Source: an uncultured Muribaculaceae bacterium
GTDB taxonomy: Bacteria; Bacteroidota; Bacteroidia; Bacteroidales; Muribaculaceae
DNA length: 60,014 bases
Assembly: GCA_910578365.1 (NCBI GenBank)
Contig: CAJTRC010000006.1
Span: 1-60,014 of the forward strand
Direction: 5' to 3'
The notes under the pieces are model-generated. The model saw nothing but the letters and a program-made list of their open reading frames with translations, did not search any database and was not told the origin of the DNA. The position numbers were made by a program, and so were the translations under genes. This document shows positions 6,847 to 15,876 of the stretch, in pieces. Each line of letters begins with the position of its first letter. Positions within the stretch are counted from its first letter, which is position 1.

Positions 6847-9006
6847 CTATTTGCCGGTTTTGGGGTTGAGGTTGATGTCGGGCATGGGTTCGAGGCCGCG
6901 GTTGCGCAGCAGGGCGTCGACGCTGGGGGCATGGCCACGGAAGTTTACATAAAGTTCCATGGGGTCGACCGAACCGCCGCTTTCGAGTACGGTGGATTTG
7001 AACTTGGCTGCGGTAGCGGGGTCGAAGATGCCTTTTTCCTTGAAGAGTTCAAAGCCGTCGGAGTCGAGTACTTCGGCCCACAGATATGTGTAGTAGCCCG
7101 ATGAATATTCGTCGCTGCCGAACACGTGCTTGAAGTAAGGGGCACGGTAGCGGTAGGTGAGCTCGGCGGGCATGCCCAGCTGCTTGTCGACCTGAGTCAT
7201 GAAGGCTTCGACATCCACGGTTTCGTCTGCCGAGGGATTGAGCTTTCCGAACTGGAGGTCGAGCAGGGCGGCGCCGGCGAGTTCGGCGGTGGTGAAGCCC
7301 TGGTTGTGTGTCGAGGCAGCCTGGAGGCGCTCAATCATTTCGTCGGGTATGGTGTCGCCGGTGATATAGTGGTGGGCGTAGGTGCGCAGGAGTTCGGGTT
7401 CGAGAGCCCAGTGCTCGTGAATCTGCGAGGGGAGTTCAACGAAGTCGCGGTCGACATTTGTGCCGGCCTGACCTTTGTAGCGGGCGCGGGTGAGCATGCC
7501 GTGGAGGCCGTGGCCGAATTCGTGGAACATGGTTTCAACCTCGTCGAGGGTGAGCAGTGAGGGAGTGTCGGCAGTGGGGCGCGAGAAGTTGCCTACGTTG
7601 TAGATGATGGGTCGCGACGAAACGCTGTCGTTCGACCATGCGCCCTTGAATTCGCTCATCCATGCGCCCTGGCGCTTGCTGGGACGCTGGAAATAGTCGG
7701 TCATAAACACGGCCACATGTTCGCCGGTGTTGGCGTCGGTAACGTCGTACACGGTCACCGAGGGGTCGTATTTGGGGGCGTCGGGCATTTCGGTGAATTT
7801 GATGCCGTAGAGTTTTTCGGCCATGGTGAAGATGCCTTTGCGCACCGAGTCGATGGCGAAGTATTCGCGTACTTTCGATTCGTCGAGGTTGTACTTTTTC
7901 TGGCGTACTTTTTCGGCGTAATAATAGTAGTCGTAGGGGGCGATTTTGAAGTCGGCGCCTTCTGCATCGGCCAGAGCCTGCATTTCGGCCACTTCCTCGT
8001 GCACGCGCTTTACTGCGGGGCGCCATATCTGCATCAGCAGGTCTTCGGCGGCCTGAGTGGTTTTGGCCATAACCTTGTCGGTCTGCAGTGAGCCGAAATC
8101 TTTGTAGCCCAGCAGCTGTGCCTTCTGAGCGCGGAGCTTGAGTATGTCGCTGATTACGGGCAGGTTGTTGTTGTCGCCCGAGGTGGCCTGGGTGGTATAG
8201 CCTTCGTAGATTTTGCGGCGGAGTTCGCGGTTGTCGGCGTACTGCAGCAGGGGTAGGCGGCTGGGTGCGTGGAGGGTGAATACCCAGTGTCCTTCGCCGA
8301 GGTTGCGCGACTTGGCTTCTTCAGCAGCCACGGCGATGCTCGATGCGGGCAGTCCGGCGAGGTCTTCCTCTTTGTCGACTACCACGGCGAACGAGTTGGT
8401 GGCTTCGAGCAGGTTTTTGTTGAATTTGAGGTAGAGGCCCGAGAGCTTGGTGTTGATGTCGGAGAGCTCTTTCTTTTTATCCTCGGGGAGGAGAGCGCCG
8501 TTGCGCACGAAGTTCTTGTAAGTTTCGTCGACGAGTCGCAGCTGGTCGGGTGCGAGGCCGAGTTCATTGCGGTGGTCGTAGACGTGTTTGATGCGTTCGA
8601 ATAGTTTGCCGTTCATCATCACTTCGTCTTCGTGCTGTGAGAAGAGGGGCATGAATTCTTCGGATATGGCCTGGAGTTCGTCGGAAGAGTTCGATTCGGT
8701 GAGTGCGCCGAACACGTAAATGACCTTGCCGAGCACTTCGCCGGAGTTGTCGAGGGCGAGGATGGTGTTGTCGAAAGTGGGGGTGTCGGGGTTTTCGGCT
8801 ATTGCCTTGATTTCCTCGTTGTGGAGTCTGATGCCTTCGCGCAGAGCGGGCATGTAGTCATCGTTGGTGATTTTGTCGAAGGGCGGAATCTCGTAGGGAG
8901 TGTCGTAGGCCTCGAGGAACGGATTGGCGCGTTTTCCCGAGTCGGAACACTGGTAGCCTGTGGCGCCCATGATGGCGATAGCAGCCATTGCAATAAATTT
9001 TTTCAT
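6847..9006 (-). CDS. dcp: Peptidyl-dipeptidase Dcp (M3 family zinc metallopeptidase), lipoprotein
   Basis: The protein has 719 residues. It opens with MKKFIAMAAIAIMGATGYQC, a lipoprotein-type signal ending in Cys20. The M3 zinc motif HEFGHGLHG starts at about residue 495 (His, Glu and His of HExxH); the second Glu ligand is expected some 25 residues later. Length and the long helical N-terminal half match Dcp/oligopeptidase A enzymes, which remove C-terminal dipeptides from peptides. The lipobox suggests an envelope location. It follows fba on the same strand, with a terminator hairpin between, so expression may depend on read-through. No promoter box is obvious in the 92-nt gap. Confidence 0.93.
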   Translation of the reverse strand: MKKFIAMAAIAIMGATGYQCSDSGKRANPFLEAYDTPYEIPPFDKITNDDYMPALREGIRLHNEEIKAIAENPDTPTFDNTILALDNSGEVLGKVIYVFGALTESNSSDELQAISEEFMPLFSQHEDEVMMNGKLFERIKHVYDHRNELGLAPDQLRLVDETYKNFVRNGALLPEDKKKELSDINTKLSGLYLKFNKNLLEATNSFAVVVDKEEDLAGLPASSIAVAAEEAKSRNLGEGHWVFTLHAPSRLPLLQYADNRELRRKIYEGYTTQATSGDNNNLPVISDILKLRAQKAQLLGYKDFGSLQTDKVMAKTTQAAEDLLMQIWRPAVKRVHEEVAEMQALADAEGADFKIAPYDYYYYAEKVRQKKYNLDESKVREYFAIDSVRKGIFTMAEKLYGIKFTEMPDAPKYDPSVTVYDVTDANTGEHVAVFMTDYFQRPSKRQGAWMSEFKGAWSNDSVSSRPIIYNVGNFSRPTADTPSLLTLDEVETMFHEFGHGLHGMLTRARYKGQAGTNVDRDFVELPSQIHEHWALEPELLRTYAHHYITGDTIPDEMIERLQAASTHNQGFTTAELAGAALLDLQFGKLNPSADETVDVEAFMTQVDKQLGMPAELTYRYRAPYFKHVFGSDEYSSGYYTYLWAEVLDSDGFELFKEKGIFDPATAAKFKSTVLESGGSVDPMELYVNFRGHAPSVDALLRNRGLEPMPDINLNPKTGK

Positions 9007-9020
9007 GTGATTTGAGGGTT

Positions 9021-9060
9021 AAGAAAAAAGAGGGCGTATCAGTGGTTTCTGACACGCCCC
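9021..9060 (-). terminator. Intrinsic terminator after fba
   Basis: On the minus strand the stem GGGCGTGTCAG / CTGATACGCCC (9049-9059 with 9032-9042, one G-U pair) is followed by TCTTTTTTC. This fits termination of the fba transcript. Confidence 0.75.
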
Positions 9061-9098
9061 TTGAATAATTTATCTGAATTGTGTCGGTACGGAGTTGA

Positions 9099-10094
9099 TT
9101 AAGCCTTGCCGGCGCTGCCCAGAACGTTCACAATTTTGTGCTTGTAGAGTTTTTCCATGTTGTCGCGAGCCGGACCGAGGTATTTGCGGGGGTCGAATTC
9201 GGCGGGCTTTTCAGCGAATACACGGCGAACTGCAGCTGTCATGGCCAGACGGCTGTCAGAGTCGATATTGATTTTGCATACAGCGCTCTTGGCTGCCTTG
9301 CGGAGCTGTTCTTCGGGAATACCGATAGCATCGGGAAGCTTGCCGCCGAACATGTTGATGGTGTCGACTTCTTCCTGGGGAACCGACGACGAGCCGTGGA
9401 GTACGATGGGGAAGCCGGGGAGCTTGGCCATAACGGCGTCGAGTACGTCGAATGCCAGCGGCGGGGGAACGAGCTTGCCTTCTTCGTTGCGGGTGCACTG
9501 TTCGGGAGTGAACTTGTATGCGCCGTGCGAGGTACCGATCGAGATAGCGAGCGAGTCGCAGCCGGTGCGGGTAGCGAAGTCGATTACTTCTTCAGGGTCG
9601 GTGTATGTGTGGTGATCTGACGAAACTTCGTCTTCAACGCCGGCGAGTACGCCGAGTTCGCCTTCAACGGTTACGTCGAACTGGTGTGCATAGTCAACTA
9701 CCTGCTTGGTGAGAGCAACGTTTTCTTCGTAAGGCAGGTGAGAGCCGTCGATCATTACCGACGAGAAACCGCAGTCGATGCAGCTCTTGCACAGTTCGAA
9801 GCTGTCGCCGTGGTCGAGGTGCAGAACAATCTGGGGATTTTCCCAGCCGAGTTCTTTGGCGTATTCAACGGCACCTTGTGCCATGTAGCGGAGGAGTGTG
9901 GCATTTGCATAGTTGCGGGCACCTTTGGAAACCTGGAGGATAACGGGAGATTTTTCTTCAGAAGCTGCCTTGATGATGGCCTGAAGCTGCTCCATGTTGT
10001 TGAAGTTAAAAGCGGGAATAGCATAACCGCCCTCGATGGCCTTTTTGAACATCTCGCGGGTGTTTACGAGGCCGAGTTCTTTGTAGCTTACCAT
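9099..10094 (-). CDS. fba: Class II fructose-1,6-bisphosphate aldolase
   Basis: The protein has 331 residues, normal for the family. Zinc-binding and catalytic signatures are visible: HLDHGDSFELCKSC near residue 96, a DGSHLPYEEN segment, GTSHGAYKF and LHGSSSVPQEEVD. It catalyses reversible cleavage of fructose 1,6-bisphosphate to dihydroxyacetone phosphate and glyceraldehyde 3-phosphate in glycolysis and gluconeogenesis. The start is supported by a good promoter upstream and by the conserved N-terminus. The cytosolic gene stands alone, divergent from ychF, with a terminator after it. Confidence 0.96.
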   Translation of the reverse strand: MVSYKELGLVNTREMFKKAIEGGYAIPAFNFNNMEQLQAIIKAASEEKSPVILQVSKGARNYANATLLRYMAQGAVEYAKELGWENPQIVLHLDHGDSFELCKSCIDCGFSSVMIDGSHLPYEENVALTKQVVDYAHQFDVTVEGELGVLAGVEDEVSSDHHTYTDPEEVIDFATRTGCDSLAISIGTSHGAYKFTPEQCTRNEEGKLVPPPLAFDVLDAVMAKLPGFPIVLHGSSSVPQEEVDTINMFGGKLPDAIGIPEEQLRKAAKSAVCKINIDSDSRLAMTAAVRRVFAEKPAEFDPRKYLGPARDNMEKLYKHKIVNVLGSAGKA

Positions 10095-10158
10095 AGTGGC
10101 TATTGGTTAATATTAGTTCAATAAGTTGCTCTTTTGGTCTTTATGACCTTTGCGACTG

Positions 10159-10190
10159 CAAAGTTACTGATTTTTTTTGTAATTTTGCAA
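10159..10190. promoter_or_regulatory. Overlapping divergent promoters of fba and ychF
   Basis: For fba (minus strand), TTG (10188-10190) lies 21 nt before TAACTTTG (10159-10166). For ychF (plus strand), TAATTTTG sits at 10180-10187, about 40 nt before the ATG, without a clear upstream TTG. The two promoters overlap, so they may compete. Confidence 0.6.
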
Positions 10191-10227
10191 TCCAAAACCT
10201 GTAACAAATAAGAAAAATATATAAATT

Positions 10228-11331
10228 ATGGCATTACAATGCGGTATCGTGGGCCTGCCGAATGTAGGCAAATCCACCTTGTTCAACTGTCTGTCGAACG
10301 CCAAGGCGCAGTCGGCAAACTTTCCTTTCTGTACCATCGAGCCTAATGTGGGCGTGATAACCGTGCCCGACGACAGGCTCACGCGCCTGGTCGACATGTG
10401 TCAGCCAAAGTCGGTGGTGCCGGCTACGGTGGAGATTGTCGATATCGCCGGACTGGTGAAGGGCGCTTCCAAGGGCGAGGGGCTGGGCAATAAGTTCCTG
10501 GCCAACATCCGCGAAACCGATGCCATACTGCATGTGCTCCGCTGCTTCGACGACGATAACATAACACACGTCGACGGCTCCGTTGACCCTGTGCGCGACA
10601 AGGAGATAATCGACTTCGAGCTCCAGCTCAAAGACCTCGAAACAATAGAGGCCCGCATTGCCAAGACTCAGAAGGCCGCGCAGACCGGCGGCGACAAGGT
10701 GGCAAAGTTCCAGTACGAGATTCTGGCCCGCATCAAGGAAGCTCTCGACAAGGGGCTCCCCGCTCGCTCGGTGCAGTTCGAAACCCCCGACGAGCAGAAG
10801 TTTGCCCGAGAACTATTTCTGCTGACTTCCAAGCCGGTGCTGTATGTGTGCAATGTCGACGATGCTTCGGCGGCAAACGGCAACAAATATGTCGATGCCG
10901 TGCGAGAGGCCATCAAGAACGAAGGCAGCGGACTGCTGGTAGTGGCCGCCCAGACCGAGAGCGAGATCGCCGAACTCGACACATACGAGGAGCGTCAGGA
11001 ATTCCTTCAGGAAATTGGCCTCGACGAGTCGGGTGTGGCCCGTCTGATACGCGCCGCATATAATCTGCTTGACCTGCAGACATACTTTACCGCAGGCGCC
11101 GACGAAGTCCGAGCATGGACTTTTATCCGTGGCAGCAAGGCTCCCAAGTGTGCCGGCATTATCCACACCGATTTCGAAAAGGGCTTTATCCGTGCCGAGG
11201 TGATAAAGTACGACGACTATGTGACCCTCGGAGGCGAGAGCGCCGTGCGCGAGGCAGGCAAGCTTTCGGTCGAGGGCAAGGAATACGTGGTGCAGGACGG
11301 CGACATCATGCACTTCCGCTTCAACGTATAA
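10228..11331 (+). CDS. ychF: Ribosome-associated ATPase YchF (OLA1 family)
   Basis: The protein has 367 residues, the usual size. The P-loop is GLPNVGKSTLFN near residue 8, followed by NFPFCTIEPNVGV (switch I) and VDIAGLVKGASKGEGLGNKF (G3 and glycine-rich loop). The central helical insert and the C-terminal TGS-like domain (ACTFIRGSKAP-like region to the end) are complete. YchF is a conserved Obg-family P-loop protein that prefers ATP and associates with ribosomes, with roles in stress responses. A weak hairpin follows the stop. Confidence 0.96.
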   Translation: MALQCGIVGLPNVGKSTLFNCLSNAKAQSANFPFCTIEPNVGVITVPDDRLTRLVDMCQPKSVVPATVEIVDIAGLVKGASKGEGLGNKFLANIRETDAILHVLRCFDDDNITHVDGSVDPVRDKEIIDFELQLKDLETIEARIAKTQKAAQTGGDKVAKFQYEILARIKEALDKGLPARSVQFETPDEQKFARELFLLTSKPVLYVCNVDDASAANGNKYVDAVREAIKNEGSGLLVVAAQTESEIAELDTYEERQEFLQEIGLDESGVARLIRAAYNLLDLQTYFTAGADEVRAWTFIRGSKAPKCAGIIHTDFEKGFIRAEVIKYDDYVTLGGESAVREAGKLSVEGKEYVVQDGDIMHFRFNV

Positions 11332-11350
11332 TACTCCGTTTCACAATATC

Positions 11351-11380
11351 TGTTAACGCTTGGCCTCCCCGGCGTTAACA
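11351..11380 (+). terminator. Hairpin after ychF
   Basis: TGTTAACGC (11351-11359) and GCGTTAACA (11372-11380) form a 9-bp stem 19 nt after the stop. No U-tract follows, so it is a weak terminator candidate. Confidence 0.45.
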
Positions 11381-11410
11381 AATATCTAATACATACCATA
11401 CAGCATGTGG

Positions 11411-11453
11411 TAAAAAAGCAACGAGGCGCCCGGCCATTTGGCCGGGCGCCTCG
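11411..11453 (-). terminator. Strong terminator of the beta-glucan locus
   Basis: CGAGGCGCCCGGCCA (11422-11436) and its exact inverse (11439-11453) form a 15-bp GC-rich stem. On the minus strand it is followed by TTGCTTTTTT, ending the long operon. Confidence 0.85.
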
Positions 11454-11490
11454 CTTGTTAAGTCAGTGCCGTTAACGGCGCGTGGTCGCG

Positions 11491-14412
11491 TTACAGTATA
11501 ACCTTGGTTACGGAGTTGCCCTGACGGCGGATGAATATACCGCCGCGCGGATTCACCACACGTATGCCCTGGAGGTTGTAGTATTCCACAGCTGCTTCGG
11601 TATCGCCGGTGTTAATGTTACCGATGCCGAGCAGGGTTTCGTCGTTGCCGATGATGCGCATTTCCTTGAGCTTGATGCCCCAGCCCGATTCGAATGCCTT
11701 GCGGGTGTCGAGGCGGATAAAACGGGCATCGGAAGCGCTGAGATCATCGTTGTAGAGAGTCTTGCGGGCAGTCACTCCGGCGCCGCCGAGGCCGTCGTTC
11801 ACTTCAAACACACGGCTTACAGTGTTGCCTTCGGCCGGAGCTTCGGCATCGTATGAGAGTGTTACGGTGTACTCAGTGGCGCTTGCGCCTTCCCATACAA
11901 GCTCGATTGACTGTACCGACATTAGCTTTCCGAGGTCGACAGAAATGTAGTGTTCGTCGGATTCGCTGCAGTTCCATTCAACCTGAGTGGATTCATTGCC
12001 GTCGAAGGCGAGTTCGGGCGAAGCGTGGTCGGAGTCAAGAGTGCAGCTTGCCTCGTTGTAGAGGTTGACAGCATCGGCTGTGTTGATGCAGCTTACGGTA
12101 ACACTGCTGCTGATCTCGCCGCAGGTGGCGGTAAGAGTGCCAATACCTTTGGCCTGTGCGGTAATCGAGTAGCCGTCGATAGCGAATGCATCGCTGTCGA
12201 TGCTCAGAGATGCTGCTTCGTCGAGCAGGTAATGTCCGGCGGCGTCTTTCACCACAGCGGTGACAATGGCTTTCGCTCCGACACGGAGGGCAGTTTCGGT
12301 AAGGATAAGGTCGATGTCGGCGGCTGGTCCGTAAGAAACTCCGTCGTTGGTATCACCGGCGTGGTAGCCCTTGATGGCATTGCCGTTGCCGGTGTCACCG
12401 CCGTCATAGGCAATGAAGAAATAGAGATAATCGAAATCTTCGCCCTCTTCGTAAGTGATGTTTGAGGGGGTGGTGGCGGTGTAAGTCGAGCCTTCGACAA
12501 GAGTGAGGGGCTTGCGGTCGTATTTGCCGCGGAGAGTTACGTGAGGCACGAAACCTACCGGCATACTGCCGTGGAAAGTAGCCTCTACGGTCATGGTCTT
12601 GTCGGGGTTGTATGTCAGAGTTGTTTCGATGCTGATGGGAATATTGCGTCGCGATGTGGCGGGGTCTTCGCCCGGCAGATATGCGTTGGCGATCATACCG
12701 TCGGCTATGCCGTGCCATACAGCAGCTGTGGCGCCGTCGCGGAGGGTGCGGAAGGTCAGGGTCACCGGCTTGCTTTCATAGCTGTCGTTGCCAATTTCGG
12801 CCACGGCTTTCAGTGTAAAGCTGTATTCGGTGTTCTGAGTGAGTTCGGTAAGCAGGTAGGGGTTGTCGAGGATTATGACGTCGTTGAGCAGCACCTTGAT
12901 ATCGGAAGAACCGAACTCTTCGGAGGCGTCTACCGAATATTTTATCGCAGCGCTCGACGCGGTGATATCGCTTACCGATGCGCTAAGGCGCAGAGTGGGA
13001 GCCGATACCGGCTTCTGGTTCGATGCACCGAAAATATAGTCGCGGATGAAGTCGTGGAACACACCGCCTGCATAGGGCAGATAGAACTCCATTTCGTTGA
13101 TAATATCGCCGGGCTTGAACGAGAGGGCCGAAGTCTTGCCGGTCCATACATTGTCCTGCCCGGTAAGGGTGACCCATTCGTCGGCTCCGTTGCCGATGAT
13201 GTGTATCTGGTGTCCGGCTTCCAGTTCCTCGTCGCCTTCGATTGTGGCCTCTATGCCTATAGAGCCGTCTTCATTGGCGGTGAAGGCGTAGTCGATAGTC
13301 ACGAAATAGTCTTTACTGTCTTTGGTGCAGTTGCCTTCGATATGGCCATACCATATACCGCCATATTCAGGGTCTTTTATGTTTTCGTCCTTATAGAAAT
13401 ATACGTTGGCTATATAACCTTCGTTGCCGGTGCCCTGGTCGAATTTTATCTGGTAAACATCGGTGAAGTTCACGTTCGCATAGTGGCTCAGAGGCACATC
13501 GTAGCTGTTCCATTCGCCCACCTTTACGGTTTCGGCTTTCCATACATTCTCGCCGCTGCCTATGGGGGTGAAGCCGAAGCCGCCTTCGTTGGCCGCGAAG
13601 AAGTCAACGTGCATCATGTTGCAGTCGCTCAGGTCGAGATGCTGTCCGAGTTCCCATCCAAGGTAGTTGAAATTGGATATTTTCATGGCTTTCTTGCCAT
13701 TGATATCCATTCCGAGTACCTTGGTGGCCTGTCCCCAGCCGCCGATGCCGAAAGTGGTGGCTTCGGTGTAGGCATTGCTGTATATGGCAGTAACCAGCGA
13801 GGCGTCGTGCTTGGGTTCGGGTACTGATGTCGGAGCGGGGAGCTGTTCTATTACCGGAGCTTCCCAGCTCTCGTCGGTATTGGAGTAAACAATGTTGTTG
13901 AAACTTATGGCTGAGTCTTCCTTGCCGCCGTCCAGAGTTATGGCGAACACATATCCGACACCGTTGTTGGCATCGTTATTCCATTCCTCGGCTACTTTAG
14001 GGAATGTTTCGGCTACGTTCAGTTGCACCTTGTTCCAGCGGCCGGTGTTTTCGGCGGTGGTGGTGAATACATAGTCCTGCTCGGCCAGCGAGGTCAGGCG
14101 TATATGATATGTCTGGCCGGCAGTGGTGGCGTACCATTCGAAATTCAGAGTCGCCGAGTGCAGAGGTCCGGTCGACATTTCATCGGCCTCGGCGTTGATG
14201 CCCATCGAAGCGGCAGCTCCGCCGTCGGCAGCCTTGAATGTGAATACATTGCCGTCGCCATCGGGGTTCGGAGCATTGAAGTCCATGGCGGCGTTCCACC
14301 AGCTGTACACCTGGAAGTTGCCGAGTGTGCCGTTCTGATACACCGCATAGTCGGCCGCGCTCACCGACATGCCTGTCAAGGCCATCATGGCGCAGATTAA
14401 TAGTTTTTTCAT
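11491..14412 (-). CDS. Large multidomain secreted protein of the beta-glucan locus (glycan-binding candidate)
   Basis: The protein has 973 residues with a signal peptide (MKKLLICAMMALTGMSVSA). I recognise no catalytic domain. Likely modules: two jelly-roll-like N-terminal domains; two related beta-sandwich modules (about 345-450 and 600-700) with similar starts (IDYAFTANEDGSIGIEATI, IETTLTYNPDKTMTVEATF); a fibronectin-III-like domain between them; a Big-2-like domain (about 715-790); an F5/8 type C-like discoidin domain (NLYNEASCTLDSDHASPELA, SVDLGK, FIRLDTRK); and a C-terminal tail (YYNLQGIRVVNPRGGIFI) like those on secreted Bacteroidetes proteins. It is the last gene of the locus, 24 nt after GH128. 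Binding or presenting glucan is the likely role; the tail suggests cell-surface delivery. Confidence 0.7.
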   Translation of the reverse strand: MKKLLICAMMALTGMSVSAADYAVYQNGTLGNFQVYSWWNAAMDFNAPNPDGDGNVFTFKAADGGAAASMGINAEADEMSTGPLHSATLNFEWYATTAGQTYHIRLTSLAEQDYVFTTTAENTGRWNKVQLNVAETFPKVAEEWNNDANNGVGYVFAITLDGGKEDSAISFNNIVYSNTDESWEAPVIEQLPAPTSVPEPKHDASLVTAIYSNAYTEATTFGIGGWGQATKVLGMDINGKKAMKISNFNYLGWELGQHLDLSDCNMMHVDFFAANEGGFGFTPIGSGENVWKAETVKVGEWNSYDVPLSHYANVNFTDVYQIKFDQGTGNEGYIANVYFYKDENIKDPEYGGIWYGHIEGNCTKDSKDYFVTIDYAFTANEDGSIGIEATIEGDEELEAGHQIHIIGNGADEWVTLTGQDNVWTGKTSALSFKPGDIINEMEFYLPYAGGVFHDFIRDYIFGASNQKPVSAPTLRLSASVSDITASSAAIKYSVDASEEFGSSDIKVLLNDVIILDNPYLLTELTQNTEYSFTLKAVAEIGNDSYESKPVTLTFRTLRDGATAAVWHGIADGMIANAYLPGEDPATSRRNIPISIETTLTYNPDKTMTVEATFHGSMPVGFVPHVTLRGKYDRKPLTLVEGSTYTATTPSNITYEEGEDFDYLYFFIAYDGGDTGNGNAIKGYHAGDTNDGVSYGPAADIDLILTETALRVGAKAIVTAVVKDAAGHYLLDEAASLSIDSDAFAIDGYSITAQAKGIGTLTATCGEISSSVTVSCINTADAVNLYNEASCTLDSDHASPELAFDGNESTQVEWNCSESDEHYISVDLGKLMSVQSIELVWEGASATEYTVTLSYDAEAPAEGNTVSRVFEVNDGLGGAGVTARKTLYNDDLSASDARFIRLDTRKAFESGWGIKLKEMRIIGNDETLLGIGNINTGDTEAAVEYYNLQGIRVVNPRGGIFIRRQGNSVTKVIL

Positions 14413-14436
14413 TTGGTAAAGATATATTATTGTTAT

Positions 14437-15876
14437 TTATTTTACTATGAATTTCCTGCCGCCGCGTATATATATTCCGGGAGCGGGAGTTTCGGTGCCG
14501 ACCTTGCGCCCGTCAATACTGTATACTGTTTGGTCTGTGGCTTTTTCGCCGGCAAGGACATCCGACACACCCGAGCGGGCGTCGAAGCGGAGGGTTGATA
14601 TGTGGATTCCGCTCGGCTGGAACGGGTTGCTGTCGCGCATGCGCAGTGTCTGACGTCCGGCGGGCAGTTCAAACTCAAAAACTGCCTCGGTATAGACGTC
14701 GTCCTTACCTGACAACTGGAATTGCTGCGGCTGACACAGCGCTGTGCCGTTACCATCGGCATCGACAGATTCGAATACCAGAGTAGGGTCGAAGCGTACG
14801 GGCTCGCCTTGTCCGCTCACACGCAGGGTGAGGACATAAGTGTCGGCCTGAGGAATTTCAATCTGATAGTCGGCATAGGCTCCGGCCGAGAACTGTGAAA
14901 TCTCGATAGGTTTCGGACACATATCGTAAGCGCCCGGAGCAAGATTCACCGATTTCGACGCTATGTAGTCGGTGGCGGCGAAGTCCTCGCCCGCCTGATG
15001 CCACAGTTCGGTGTCGAATGTACTCATGTAGGTATATACATAGCCTTGCGGCGAAAGCTTGCGTTCGCCCAGTCCGTTCTGTGAAATAATCAGACCGTAG
15101 CAGGGACTTCCGACGGTGGGTGTGTTCTCATGGCGTCCGGTGGCCTTGAACCATGCGTAGCGGTAGATATAGTCGGTCTTTTCGAGCCATTCCACAGTTT
15201 CGACCATCGATTTAATCTGAACATCGGGTTCGACGCGTGAATCAGACTGGCCTTCGTTGGGCCAGTAGCAGAATTCGGTAACCCATACCGGTTTGCCATA
15301 TCGCTCGTGGAATGTGCCGGCGAGGGTTTTCATCACGCCAAGGCCTCCGTAGTTGTGTATGGCCACATAGTCGAAGGCATCGTTGCCCACGAGCGCCACA
15401 AACTCGTCGAACCATTTGGTGGGGTCCTGGTAGGGCGCGTTGGGAGAATAGTTCATGGCCGGGGCCACAATCTCGAGTCCGAGTTCATCGGCAAGCGCTT
15501 TTACTGCAGTCCATTCCTCGGCGGCTTTCTGCGGAGTCATATTGGCCTGCTTGGTGAAGTTGGGTTCGTTGAATCCGAGCAGGTAGCGGCACGACGGATG
15601 CGATTTCACATAATCGCGTATGGCATCGGCATCGTAGTTGGCGTTCCAGCACATAGGCACAAACTCCATGTCGGTGAAATTTATAACACCGTCGTCATAG
15701 CCGCGGCCGGGTACGTTGGCCCAGTTGTAGTACCATCCTACTCCGGGGGCGAGTATTCTAAGCTGGCTTTCGAATGTGAACTGGTCTTCGCTTACTCCGC
15801 GTTTGGGGCTCTTGGCAAAGGCGGTTGCAGAGCCTGCCAGAGCCAGAGCAAGAACTATAGGTATGTATTTTTTCAT
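14437..15876 (-). CDS. GH128-type beta-1,3-glucanase with carbohydrate-binding domain
   Basis: The protein has 479 residues with a signal peptide (MKKYIPIVLALALAGSATAFA). A TIM-barrel core (about 25-270) carries LLGFNEPNF (Glu104, likely acid/base) and PVWVTEF (Glu201, likely nucleophile), the glycosyl hydrolase 'catalytic core' arrangement of GH128. A jelly-roll domain follows (about 315-440). The C-terminal tail (VYSIDGRKVGTETPAPGIYI) resembles a type IX sorting domain. GH128 enzymes cut beta-1,3-glucans. The ATG overlaps the GH3 stop by 4 nt, implying translational coupling. Confidence 0.83.
   Translation of the reverse strand: MKKYIPIVLALALAGSATAFAKSPKRGVSEDQFTFESQLRILAPGVGWYYNWANVPGRGYDDGVINFTDMEFVPMCWNANYDADAIRDYVKSHPSCRYLLGFNEPNFTKQANMTPQKAAEEWTAVKALADELGLEIVAPAMNYSPNAPYQDPTKWFDEFVALVGNDAFDYVAIHNYGGLGVMKTLAGTFHERYGKPVWVTEFCYWPNEGQSDSRVEPDVQIKSMVETVEWLEKTDYIYRYAWFKATGRHENTPTVGSPCYGLIISQNGLGERKLSPQGYVYTYMSTFDTELWHQAGEDFAATDYIASKSVNLAPGAYDMCPKPIEISQFSAGAYADYQIEIPQADTYVLTLRVSGQGEPVRFDPTLVFESVDADGNGTALCQPQQFQLSGKDDVYTEAVFEFELPAGRQTLRMRDSNPFQPSGIHISTLRFDARSGVSDVLAGEKATDQTVYSIDGRKVGTETPAPGIYIRGGRKFIVK

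Noticed and set aside
12541..13827. 428-codon plus-strand open frame
   Set aside because: Antisense to the 973-aa secreted protein, whose signal peptide, domains and tail are coherent; the frame has no domain logic.
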